From Rotaria sordida (taxonomy: Eukaryota > Rotifera > Eurotatoria > Philodinida > Philodinidae), in contig CAJNOL010000084.1 of assembly GCA_905250125.1 (NCBI GenBank), positions 166,576 to 230,575 on the forward strand: 64,000 nt of DNA, in the 5' to 3' direction. A model generated the notes under the pieces. The model did not search any database, was not told the origin of the DNA, and worked only from the letters and a program-made list of their open reading frames with translations. Position 1 is the first letter of the stretch. Every line of letters begins with the position of its first letter. The translations under genes were made by a program, and so were the position numbers. Shown piece after piece: positions 48,416-58,950 of this stretch.

Positions 48416-51192
48416 ATGGAACGTCGGAAGAAACGACAACATCGACAAAAGCAACAACAACAACAACAACAACAATCAGATGATAATATTCGTCACGCTC
48501 GATCTAGAAAACTTTCACTTAGTCTTGATATTGTTAGTAGACCAAGTCCATCACCATCACGTGTTGATGGTATACGTAGTTTACTTTCTCGTAAGATAAT
48601 AAATATAGAAAAAAAAAAAGTTTTTCTACTTTATTTTGTTCATCAAAAAAAAAACATTAGGCGAAATTTACTCATTACATGAACATATTGCTCAATCATC
48701 TCATTCTGTTGGTAGTCTAGCACAAGTTGATAGGAAATTTTCTGATCCCGAATTCTTACCTACACCCGAAAGTATTGCACGCGGTGATGAAGGAACCGGT
48801 TTTCTCGGTGCGAAATATCAAGGACGTGTAGCAGGATGGTAAATTATTATCATAATTTTATTAAAAAAAAATTTGTTTGTTTATTCATATATATATATAT
48901 ATATATATATTTACTTTTAAGGCTACGTCCTGAACGTATTCGTTGGTCTAGTGAAGATAAACAATATCCACTAGCTTTGTTCAATCAACCACATCCAAAA
49001 GATATTATTCAAGGTCGTCTTGGTAATTGTTGGCTTATTGCTGCATTATCATTAATTGCTGAAGTACCACAAATTCTATATAAAGTAATGATTACCAAAC
49101 GATATAATCCTGCTGGTAAATAGATGAAAAATTTTCATAAAGAAAAAAAATTTCAATAGTTTCATTTTAGGACTTTATCGAGTTCGTTTATGTAATCAAG
49201 GTATATGGCAAGTAGTTACTGTTGATGATTTATTACCTGTATCAACATCAAATTCACTTGTATTTTCACGAAGTAAAAAAAAACAATTATTTGCACCATT
49301 AATTGAAAAAGCATTAGCCAAAATGCATGGTAGTTATATGACTCTTAAATCTGGTATGTTAATTTATTTTCTAATATAATTAATGATAAACAAATCATGT
49401 TTAGGAAGATGTGATGAAGGTTTACAAACTCTAACAGGTGAACCATGTGAAGTAAGTAAATATATTTTTTAGAGATATGTATTTGTGAAATTGTTCTTTT
49501 CTTTTGTAGGTACTATTTTTACGTTCATCTGATCCTGAAAAAAAACCAGATCTTAATCAAATATGGACTAGTATTCTTCAATCACGTACTAAAGGTAACA
49601 AAAAAAAAATCGATAGAAATTTTATTATTATTATTATTATTAAAAAATCATTGTTAAAATATTCTTCAAATAGGATATCTTATGACATGTCCATGTTCGA
49701 ACAAACGATTTAGTGAACAAACTTTTAGTCGAATGGGTAAATTAAATAAATGATTACTTTTGATTGGACAATCTTTTTCTTTTTTCTTTTTAATAGGTCT
49801 TGAATCAGATCATGCCTATAGTATTCTTGATGCACGTCAAGTTAATTCTCAAAGACTTGTTCGTTTACGTAATCCATGGGGTGAAAAAGAATGGAAAGGT
49901 GCATTAAATGAAAATTGGACTAAATGGCCTAAAGCACTTAAAAATAAACTTAGTACACCATCAGCAAATGATGGGGTTTTTTGGATGCGTATGTATTTAA
50001 TTTTGTTAAATAAAATTTTTCAAAAAAAAATTTTTCTCTGAAAAAATAGCTTGGGAACAAATGCCTTCATTCTTTAGTAGTGTTACTATTTGTAAAGTTA
50101 ATGCAAATTGGCATGAAGTTAGTTTTATATTTTAAATATATATATTTTCTTTTTTTTTTGACACTAAGTTCGAGTTTTATTTTTTTCTATAGGCTCGTAA
50201 ACGTGGCCAATTTAGTGATTTTTCTTCTACAATAACATCCGTATATGGTCTTGATTGTCCATATGGAGCTGAACTTGAAATTGAAGTATTTAATGCTGGT
50301 GATGGAAATTATTATAATCGTTTAAAAGATCCTGATGTTGATCTTTTTTTAATTTTACTTAGTTCAAATGGTCATTGTAGAGCATATAAACATGATGTTG
50401 ATTATTATATAACATTATCGACATCTGTACCACCTGGTCGATATACAATATTAGCTGGTTCAATGTCTGTTGTTAATTATTTAGTTTATCCAGCATTTAA
50501 TTTAGTTGTACATGGTAGTCAACCATTTGTTGTACATGATCAACCATCATCATATGAATTAGTTGCCGATGCTTTTCATGCTGTAGCTCTTCGTGCTAAT
50601 AATCGACAAGATATGGGTGGTGGAGTATCGATTTTAACATTTGATGATAATGGGTAAAAAGACAGAGTTTTTGTCTGTTTTTTTTTTCTTTTGATTTATT
50701 TTTCTTTTTTTTGTTTAGAAATTTTGGACTTGTTTGTGAAAATAAATCTAATCGAACAGTTCGTCTTAGTAGTAATTTTCAAGGTTCAAAAAATGTTCTT
50801 TCATCTCGACATGCTTTTCAAATGGTTGATACCATTCCAGCGAAAACCCAACAACTTATTGCTATATTTACAAGAAAAATGTTTTCTAATGACGTACAAA
50901 TCGGTAAATAGATTGTTTTTTTGTTTTTCTAAATATGTATTTCGTTGTTTTTGTTTGTTTTTTCTTTTAGCATATCAGGTAAGGTTACTTTTGATGAGTA
51001 TTAGTATAAACATATGTTCTAAAAGGCTTCGGGCGAACTACTTGATCCTGATCATTATATTCGTGCAAGAAATAATCCACCTATTCCCTCACAAGCTCTC
51101 GGTAGAACTATTTATTTTATTTGACTTTTTTCATATGAAAATATTTTCTTTTACTTTTTTTAGGTCTTCATATACTGAGATCTACTTATTGA
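48416..51192 (+). CDS. CAPN15: Calpain-15/SOL-like cysteine protease
   Basis: Fourteen exons: 48416-48590, 48661-48838, 48922-49115, 49171-49353, 49405-49451, 49510-49594, 49674-49736, 49797-49988, 50050-50117, 50193-50653, 50719-50903, 50971-50978, 51026-51101, 51164-51192; all phases agree and give 647 residues. The catalytic triad is intact: C154 in QGRLGNCWLIAAL, H314 in GLESDHAYSIL and N334 in RLRNPWGEKEW. IEKALAKMHGSY, LTGEPCE and DGVFWM are family landmarks. The part after the protease core (NFGLVCENKSNRTVRLS) resembles the SOL-type C-terminal domain of calpain-15 rather than the C2-like and EF-hand domains of classical calpains. The N-terminus is short, basic and Gln-rich, without the RanBP2-type zinc fingers of CAPN15; an upstream exon is possible. 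The ATG at 48416 was chosen over 48377, which lies in a T-rich leader. Confidence 0.88.
50971..50978 (+). other. 8-nt microexon of the calpain gene
   Basis: CATATCAG lies between TTTCTTTTAG and GTAAGG. It is needed to join exon 11 (phase 1) to exon 13 (phase 0), adding Ala-Tyr-Gln. Skipping it shifts the frame. Confidence 0.75.
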
Positions 51193-51390
51193 AATTTTTA
51201 ATATTTTTTCTTTCATTATGTTTCATTTATTCGGTCTGAACCGGTCATTGTGATTATTTTCTAACAAACTATGTCAATAGTTAATTCATTTACAAATAAA
51301 AATATTTTTCAAGTGATGTGTGAATTATTGTGAAAACGAATTTTTTTTTTAGTTCAATTTTTTGTTTAATAAGTCTTTTTCTTATGATGT

Positions 51391-51410
51391 AATAAAATTT
51401 CTTGAATAAA
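51391..51410 (+). terminator. Calpain gene polyadenylation signals
   Basis: Two AATAAA hexamers (51391 and 51405) lie about 200 nt after the stop, followed by an A-rich stretch. Confidence 0.5.
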
Positions 51411-52102
51411 AAAAAGAAAAAAAAACAAATTACACTTCTTTCCTATGAAGTATATATATCATGTATAATAACCTTGTTTTAATAGTATATTAGAAGTAAT
51501 GTATATGCGGTTAATTAATATTTAACATAGGCAAACATGGTTCGACCCTTCGTACTTGAAGGCGAAAAAAAAATTCATTCAAGACAAGGATGTCCGGAGC
51601 GTCCAAAGATTGGGAGGAGTCGTACTTAAAAAATCGCACTTGAAGTAGTATAAATTTATTTTTCTGAAATACATTGCAAGATTATTTTAAGAATATCTGT
51701 TCGAATATTTTTATTCAAAAACTAAAGCACTAAAGATAAATTCAGAGCATGACCAAATAAAACAAGAATTTTTTAAAAAATTACAAATTTGATACAATTT
51801 TTATTCATCGGTTCTTCAAACGTGACCATTCTTGCATTTGTAGTAGAAATATTTTTGAAAGAAATATATAAAACTATTTCTTCATTGTTCATAGATAAAT
51901 ATGATATTTTATCAACTAATGATGAGGTGCTGGTGAGGGAGAAAGACAATTCAGATGTATCATTTGTTGAAATATCATTGACATGAACTGATTTTATTTC
52001 TGATGATGATGAAATTATTTGATTAGAAAGTTCATTCAATGGTTTAAAATATTTATGAAGACCTTTCACACTTGTTTCATGAGGAATTGATCTTTTCTTC
52101 CT

Positions 52103-52732
52103 ACGAGAGAACACACAGAACTGATCAATCGCTTCTGAGTCGAGACTATGTGCATCATGGAATCCCTAATGAGTTATAAATATCCTGAAAAGGCTTTGGA
52201 CCCACAGCTTCTGACGCTGAGATACTGCATTTTTACGGTATTTTTTAGCAGAATGCCGTGGTCTCCCTCAGAAACACTAGAAAACCTTCGAATTTCGACT
52301 TGAATCGTTGCACAGTTATAGATCTTAATGAGTATAAATTATTCTGAAAGTTTCAGATCTTTTTGTTGTTCCTATCTTAAAATACGAACATCGAGTCTGT
52401 TCCTATTTATAAGCGACAGATAAGTCATGCTTTTACCATAATCGTATTTCAGGATAGAAACAACAAAAAGATCTGAAACTTTCAGAATAATCTATACTCA
52501 TTAAGACCTATAACTGTACAAAGTTTCAAGTCGAAATTCGAAAGTTAGGTTTTCTGGTGTTCTTATGGGGGACCACGGCATTCTGCTAAAAAATGTCGCA
52601 AAAATACAGTATCTCAGCGCCAATAAGCTATAGACCCGAAGTCTTTTAAGGATATTTATAACTCATTAGGGACTCCATGATGCACATAGTCTCAGCTCAG
52701 AAGCGACTGATCAGTTCTGTATGTTTCCTCGT
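52103..52732. repeat. ACGAGG-family foldback repeat, copy H, full length
   Basis: 630 bp. The left end ACGAGAGAACACACAGAACT pairs with the right end (reverse complement ACGAGGAAACATACAGAACT). Internal pairs include GACTATGTGCATCATGGA, TTATAAATATCCTGAAAAG, GCCGTGGTC and GAAAGTTTCAGATCTTTTTG. Same architecture as the 45385 copy, without a coding frame. Confidence 0.85.
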
Positions 52733-53619
52733 TAGCATATTTTGACATGGGTAAATTTAATTGAATGGCTACATTTACATTTCAATGTTTTATCTACAAT
52801 ACAGTATCATACGTAAATTTAAAGTTGCGAAAAAAAGTATGATGAAGCTATAATATTTAGCAAGAAACTTATTTTTTCAAATATTTTCAATCATAGTTGA
52901 TGGAGAGAAAGTATTTCTGCTGTTGTATAGAGAAAAATCAAACCGATTAATGTTAAATGAAAATCGGAATCCGAAATCATTGGACTCCCGCAAGAACGAA
53001 TCCGCATAATTAAATTTATATGTAATTTAGTTTTCTTCATGGTATGACGTCTATAGAGCATTTGTAATGGCCCAATGCGTGAATATACTAACATTATTCC
53101 TCGTTCTTACTTTCTTCACATGATTTTACTACAAATAAATTATCGAGAAAAGTTGTATTTTTCCCCAGTTTTTCTCTAATCAAAAAAGAACTTCGCATAG
53201 TTTTTCTAATTCCATATTTTTTGATTATTGGGGGGAGGGGGCGTCGCGGTCCCAACAACCCCACATCGGGACAATCCTGATTCGAGATAATATATTGAGA
53301 ATAATAATAGATTTCTAGTTGTTTGTTTTGAATGTTAGTAACATTTACAATATAGCTGAATGAATATTATTCCGTAAAGCGGATGAACAAATATGTCTTA
53401 AGCTTATTAACATGAGAAGATAGATGCATAAGTTTTGTGTTATATTTTTTTTGCTATCTATATTATGATCAATTTTTGTTTCGATTCAAGAACACCAGAC
53501 AGCATAAAAAATAACATCAAATTTATCCTTCATCGGTTTGTAGAAAATTGTCTTCATATCAAATTAAAATGTTTCACGGTATTTTTAATGTCAAAGATCT
53601 GTGCTGAGTAAGTACGGAT

Positions 53620-53683
53620 GTTAGGAAGCTGCAGGTCATTCCAGACTCAAGCCCGAGTCTATGTGGACCTGCAGTTCCCTAAC
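53620..53683. repeat. Compact 64-nt hairpin
   Basis: GTTAGGAAGCTGCAGGTC with CCAGACTC pairs with GAGTCTATGTGG and GACCTGCAGTTCCCTAAC around a short AAGCCC loop. It is much more G+C-rich than its surroundings. Either a tiny MITE or a structured RNA precursor. Confidence 0.55.
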
Positions 53684-54654
53684 AAATGTTCTCGAGTACG
53701 AGTACCATCAAAATCCTACTCGAATACTCGAAGAATAAATGAATCAAATGTGGCGGACTGTTTTCTTCTTGATTAATTTCTCTCTCTACTAATTGAGATT
53801 TGAAAGAAATGGAAACATTTTATATTGGAAGTCAAAAATAATTAGGGAAGTCATTTAATAGAAAAATATTGAAAAGAATCTATTTCGCAAAGCGACAACT
53901 TTTCTTAAATGAGAAGAAAAGAATTTTCTCTCCAACAACACATTATCTAGCTGTCGAAATATGACATTCTATTAGCATTTCTGACGATAGGTCGTAAATG
54001 GCTTCATTCCATCTTCATTTACGTTTTACATCATTGATCAAATGTAGCGTTGTATTGCTTGGAAGCATTACAGATCGAACTATCCAATCTTCTATGAGTG
54101 TGATTTTACCCAGCAGTAACCGAATTTCATGACTTCTAAACTCCAGGACTTCTCGGAACTCAAGAAACTCTCGTAAGAGTGCGGATTTCGATTCTCTCTA
54201 CACTCACAACTGCACACATATTTGAATATCCACGGAAAAGATTGTGTCATATATTTGTCATCTCTCGTGACATTTCTAGTATGTCAAACTTCTGAATATA
54301 AGACACCATTGCAGTTGTTTACAACTTGTGAGTAAGTAAAGGATGATGGATGGACATTTCTTTTGAAACGCTAGGCTTGATCGATTACCAAAATTTCAAT
54401 AAATTTTTGACTTCCAAGGCTTTCATGAGTTTAAAACTCACGAAATTCGAACACATCTCATAATATTGTCGTGATAAAAAAAAATAGACAAATAAAATCT
54501 GTTTGAACCTTTGATCTGTGCATATTCATTATCACAAATATTAAATAAATGTAGTCGATCTAGTCAAAAATTTTAAAAAACAGATCTTTATATATTTGTT
54601 CTAATTAAATTAATCATAAAATTTCGAAAAAAAAAAATGTATTTATATTATCTA

Positions 54655-54660
54655 TTTATT
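54655..54660 (-). terminator. GUF1 polyadenylation signal
   Basis: TTTATT on the plus strand (AATAAA on minus) lies 21-26 nt past the GUF1 stop codon. Confidence 0.6.
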
Positions 54661-54680
54661 TAATTTCATAAACGAAACTA

Positions 54681-57600
54681 CTATTTTCTTTTCAATACTG
54701 AAATAATAGCATCACGTGGTACTTGAATATTAGCAATTGATCTCATTCGTTCTTTGCCTTCTTCTTGTCGTTTTAATAATTTCATTAAACGTGTTTTATC
54801 ACCACCATATAATTTTGCACCAACATCTTTTTTATATGGTGGAATATTTTGTCTTGCAAGTACAGTTGAATGTACTTTAGCTTCAATTTTAATAGCATAT
54901 TGTTGTCTTTCAATATTTTCTTTAAGTTTAATAACAACTTCTTTTCCAATAGTTTGTGCACGTTTAGCATGACATAATACAGATAATTCATCAATTTCTT
55001 CATTATTAATACAAAAACGCATTTTAACTATATTCGATTTTTCATAACCACTATCTTCATAATCAAATGTACCATAACCAGATGTGATTTGTTTAAGTTG
55101 ATCAAAAAAATCATAAACTATTTCTGCTAAAGGTAATTTATATTTTAATAATGTTCGTTTTTCATCTATACAATATTCTTCAATTAAATTTCCACGTCGT
55201 TCATCACAAATTAATTTAATTATTGGTGAAAATTGTGTTGGAGTAAGAATTTGACCATCAACAATAGGTTCAAATGTTTCACGTATAATATTTGTATCAG
55301 GCCATTTAAGTGGATCTGATATAGTTAAAATTTCTGAACCATAATCTTTAATATTATCTTTTCCAATAATACGACATTGATAAGCAACACCAGGAAATGT
55401 TGTTATAACTTGTTGTGCAAATTCAGATTCTAAACGTTGATTAAATATTTCCATATGAAGTAAACCCTATCAAGATAAAGAGATATTTGTGTGTGTGCAT
55501 GTTAAGAATAAATATAATTCTTTTACTAAAAATCCAATTCGCATGCCTTTACCAAATGCTAGAGAGAGAGAGAAACAAAATAAAACAATTGATCAAGAAA
55601 AATGTAAAAAGAAAAAGATTTCTTTCACCTGGATTTGATGTTGAGACTAGTCGTACACCAGTATCATTCAATGCTAATCGTTCAATGGATTGTTCAAAAC
55701 TGTTGTATTGTGCTTCATCAAATGGAAAAAAACCAGCAAACTAACAAAAAAAAACAAAAATAAGAAAGGACGAGTGCGGATAAGATCGTTTTTCGACCTC
55801 TCATGGTTTCGAGATTTTTGTATTGGAATCGAGTTAGGGATGACTCTCGATCATATTTCACAGATCAAAATTGCGATAAATGGCATCTCGATTTTTAACA
55901 CCTGAAGTATCTCTCAAGGATTCGAGAAAAATGTTTTTCTTGCATTTCGATCGTAACATACTTAGATATATCAATTCAAGTATGCTGATCATAGTACCTA
56001 GACTTCGCCAGCTTTGTACTTAATCGTGTTGAAAAAAAAACACCTTTTTTTTACTCAAAATTATGAGCTCTATCCAGACGCAAAACCAGCTAAAGTCAAA
56101 TTGAACGACAAACTGGTGATTCCCGCCCAAAATATGTGTCTCCAAGTCTATGCTTGATTGTTCTCACGTTATTTACTCGTGAATTCCATGCTGCTTCAGC
56201 ATGAACAGTTGTAACAATAGGTAATATTTTGAGTCTACCCAATGACATTTTGAAAGAAATCGAACAATATGTGCATCAGGATTTTTCAGAAGACTTCTAG
56301 AGATTCCGGAATAAATACCCTAGACCTCTGGAAGATCGATAGCGTCATCGTTATCCTCATGGACAAAAACATAAATATCTAAGTTTTCCAATTTTTTTAG
56401 TTGATCTCGTGAATTAAGAGAACAAAGATTTATATTACTTGTATTGCATGTTTTATAGTATGAATTCAGTTTTGTGACGCTTTACAGTGACCATGTTTTT
56501 CTTCAACAACTTGCGTATAGAGGTTTCTGGTCATGTGGAGCATGATAATACTGTCAATTTTACAAATATCAGTGGGATTTTCCCCGAAATATTCAGAAAT
56601 CCTCTAGAAAACTCTGATGCCTATATTTTTTGATTTCTTTCAAAATGCTATTGGAAAGAACTTGAAAAGTTACTTATCGTCACAAATCTTCACACTGAAG
56701 CAGCATTATTAGCTTCATAAGTAAACAGGGTGAGCACAACCAAGCATTGGCTCGGAATTGCAAGTATGTCGTTTAATTTGACTTCAGCCACTTCTAGGTG
56801 TGCGTAGAACTTATAGTTTCGAGTAAAGAAAAGCTGTTTTTTTTTCAGTACAATTCATTTAAAATTTAAATTCAAAGCTAGCGAAATTCAGCCAAGGAAC
56901 CCTACGAATGATTATATTGAGCTCGCTCCACTCTACAGGAAATACAATTCTATTCATTTTAAATGTCCATCTGTGTGATCAGCATACTCGAGTTGATATA
57001 TCTCAGTATGCTGTCATCAAAATGCACAAAAAAAGTTTTTTTTTGAATCCCTGGAGAGTACTCCAAGTTCCAAAAACCGACATGTCACTTATGACGATTT
57101 TCACATGCGGAATATGATTACAGATCATCTCAGACTTGAGTTCAATGCAAAAACTTCAAATCTATGAAAGGCCGGAAAACGACCTTATCTGCCCTCGTTC
57201 TTCACATTAGCTTCATTCTTTGAAACATACCACCATTGCTTTAGGTACTTTAAATGTTTGTAATGGTTCAACATTCACACCTGAAAAGAACAAAAAAATT
57301 TTTCTAAGAATATATTTATTATTTGAGATTTCTTTTATTGTTTAACTAACGAAACACTCACCAACCTTGATGATAAAATGTATCTCCAACAATTGTATCT
57401 TGAATATGTTTTGTATCACAAATAATATATCCAACATGACCAGCATATAATGCATCAGTTTTCACTCGATCAGGATACATAAATATTCCTAAATAAAGAT
57501 GAAATTTTTTTTTCTTTGTCTATTAAATAAAATATTTTCAATATACCTGTTTCAAGTACCGTATAATTTTTTCCAGATAATTTACTTGTAACTTTATCTC

Positions 57601-58468
57601 CTGATCGAACAATACCATCGGTAACAGCAACATTAATAATTGTTGTATTAATATTTGATGAGAAAACTGAATCAAATATAAACAATCGAAGTAGACCTGT
57701 ACGAGAATAATTCGGTGGTGGAAGTTGTTCAATAATTTGTTCTAATAATGTTTCACAATTAGTTCCATGTTTAGCTGATACTTGAATAATATTTTTAGAT
57801 AATAATCCAAATTCTGATTCAATTTGAGCTATTGTTCTATCAATTTTTGCTTCTTTTAAATCAATTTTATTAATAACAGCAATAACTTCCATAAATGAAT
57901 CACAAGCAAGTAAAAAATTAGCAACAGTTTGTGCTTGAATTCCTTGTGCAGCATCAACAAGAAGAATAGCTGATTGACATGCTGATAATGATCGTGCAAC
58001 TTCAGTTGAAAAATCAACATGTCCAGGTGTATCAATTAAATTAAGTAGATATGTTTGATTTTTATATGGATAAAACATTGAAACAGCTGCTGCTTTTACA
58101 GTTATACCACGTTCTCTTTCAACATCAAGTTTATCAAGTACTTGACGATTTTCTTTTGATTTTGGTATTGTACCTGTTAATTCTAATAATCGATCAGCAA
58201 GTGTTGATTTTCCTCAAAAATAAAATTATTTTAGAAATTAAAGAAAAGAAAACTATGAAAAATCACTACCATGATCAACATGAGCAATAATACAAAAATT
58301 TCGAATTAATGATGTTTCAAATGTATCCATTTTAATCGAACGAAGAACTCGTTCGACAACTAACGGTGGTTGATTTTGTACATGTTGAAAACGGTAAGAT
58401 ACATAGATTCGTTGCAATGAACGCCATGTTCTATTTAAAAACAATGAAGTAAAATTAAATGATTGCAT
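54681..58468 (-). CDS. GUF1: Mitochondrial translation factor GUF1 (EF4/LepA GTPase)
   Basis: Seven minus-strand exons, 58468-58270, 58212-57547, 57488-57366, 57280-57231, 55740-55629, 55558-55527 (32 nt) and 55466-54681, join in phase to 655 residues. All GTPase motifs are present: AHVDHGKST (G1), RERGITVKA (G2), DTPGH (G3), NKID (G4) and SAKHG (G5). LepA-specific parts follow: AGHVGYI, PKAMVFAGFFP, GKGMRIGFLGLLHMEIFNQR, the elongation-factor G-like domain V (SGYGTFDYEDSGY) and the LepA C-terminal domain (YGGDKTRLMKLLKRQEEGK, RDAIISVLK). EF4 binds the ribosome and promotes back-translocation or rescue of stalled elongation. The Arg/aromatic-rich first 30 residues without acidic residues fit a mitochondrial presequence. 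It lies 190 nt downstream of the PPR gene on the same strand. Intron 4 holds a 1.4-kb foldback. Confidence 0.95.
55765..57205. repeat. 1.4-kb foldback element filling GUF1 intron 4
   Basis: Left arm motifs GGACGAGTGCGGATAAGATC, CTCAAGGATTCGAGAAAAA and GATATATCAATTCAAGTATG recur inverted in the right arm as GACCTTATCTGCCCTCGTTC, TTTGAATCCCTGGAGAGTA and CATACTCGAGTTGATATATC. TTTGACTT-AG near 56090 pairs with the segment near 56770. The arms are about 80-85% alike by eye. No transposase frame was seen. Confidence 0.75.
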
Positions 58469-58658
58469 TTAATCAAAACATCTATAAAAAAAAAAGATTT
58501 CTTTTCAAATAGTAATTCAGTCATTTTTATTTCAATGTTCTCTATAAATTTTCATTCTTTGAATTATCTCAGTCGAACACTTGTGTTTTTTTTTTCTTCA
58601 ATAAAATGATTAACAAATAAATCTCCTTAAAAAAACAATATTTATTTTTCTATCAAAT
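58469..58658 (-). other. 190-nt PPR-GUF1 spacer with strong acceptor
   Basis: On the minus strand an AATAAA follows the PPR stop by 13-18 nt (58646-58641). A pyrimidine run then ends in TATAG at 58482, leaving a 13-nt leader before the GUF1 ATG. That leader begins with a 2-codon ATG-TTT-TGA upstream ORF. The arrangement fits SL trans-splicing of a downstream operon gene, or a 5' UTR intron. Confidence 0.45.
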
Positions 58659-58950
58659 CTAAAATTGATCATGACATGAACATTGTCCATGATGAAAATG
58701 ATGTACACGTATATTATCTCTTAAAATAATATCACGTTGTTTTAATAAACTCAATTGTTTTATTCCTTCATGACACACATGACATATTGATTTTGTTGTT
58801 GTTAATTGAATACTTGTTGTTGGTAAAGTTAATATTAAATGTGTTACTATAGCTAAACGAATAGCTGTATGTCCACAAAATAATTTTTTAAGATCATTTT
58901 CATATATTTTCCAATTAATACCAATTGATTTTAAATCATTAATTACAATA
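58659..58950 (-). other. DYW domain with degenerate HxE site
   Basis: His585 (codon 58871-58869) is kept, but the positions after it read Thr-Ala-Ile where plant proteins have Ser-Glu. Alignment needs one inserted residue, and no Glu lies within ten residues downstream of the His. Both zinc-binding Cys pairs remain. A structural or RNA-binding role is more likely than catalysis, unless another residue substitutes. Confidence 0.75.

Larger units (their letters stand above)
51411..54654. other. Convergent intergenic region, repeat-rich, no confident gene
   Basis: The region separates the 3' ends of the calpain and GUF1 genes. It holds a full foldback repeat (52103-52732), a short perfect hairpin (53620-53683), a GC-rich patch (53228-53275, with GGGGGGAGGGGGCG) and otherwise AT-rich DNA. 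One minus-strand ORF (51773-52114, 113 codons, Ser/Thr/Asn-rich) has no recognisable domain, and its first codons lie inside the repeat terminus, so I do not call it a gene. Confidence 0.5.

Noticed and set aside
51773..52114. 113-codon minus-strand ORF starting MFSRRKKRSIPHET
   Set aside because: No domain recognised, low-complexity Ser/Asn/Thr content, and its first codons are the terminus of the foldback repeat at 52103. Kept only as a note.
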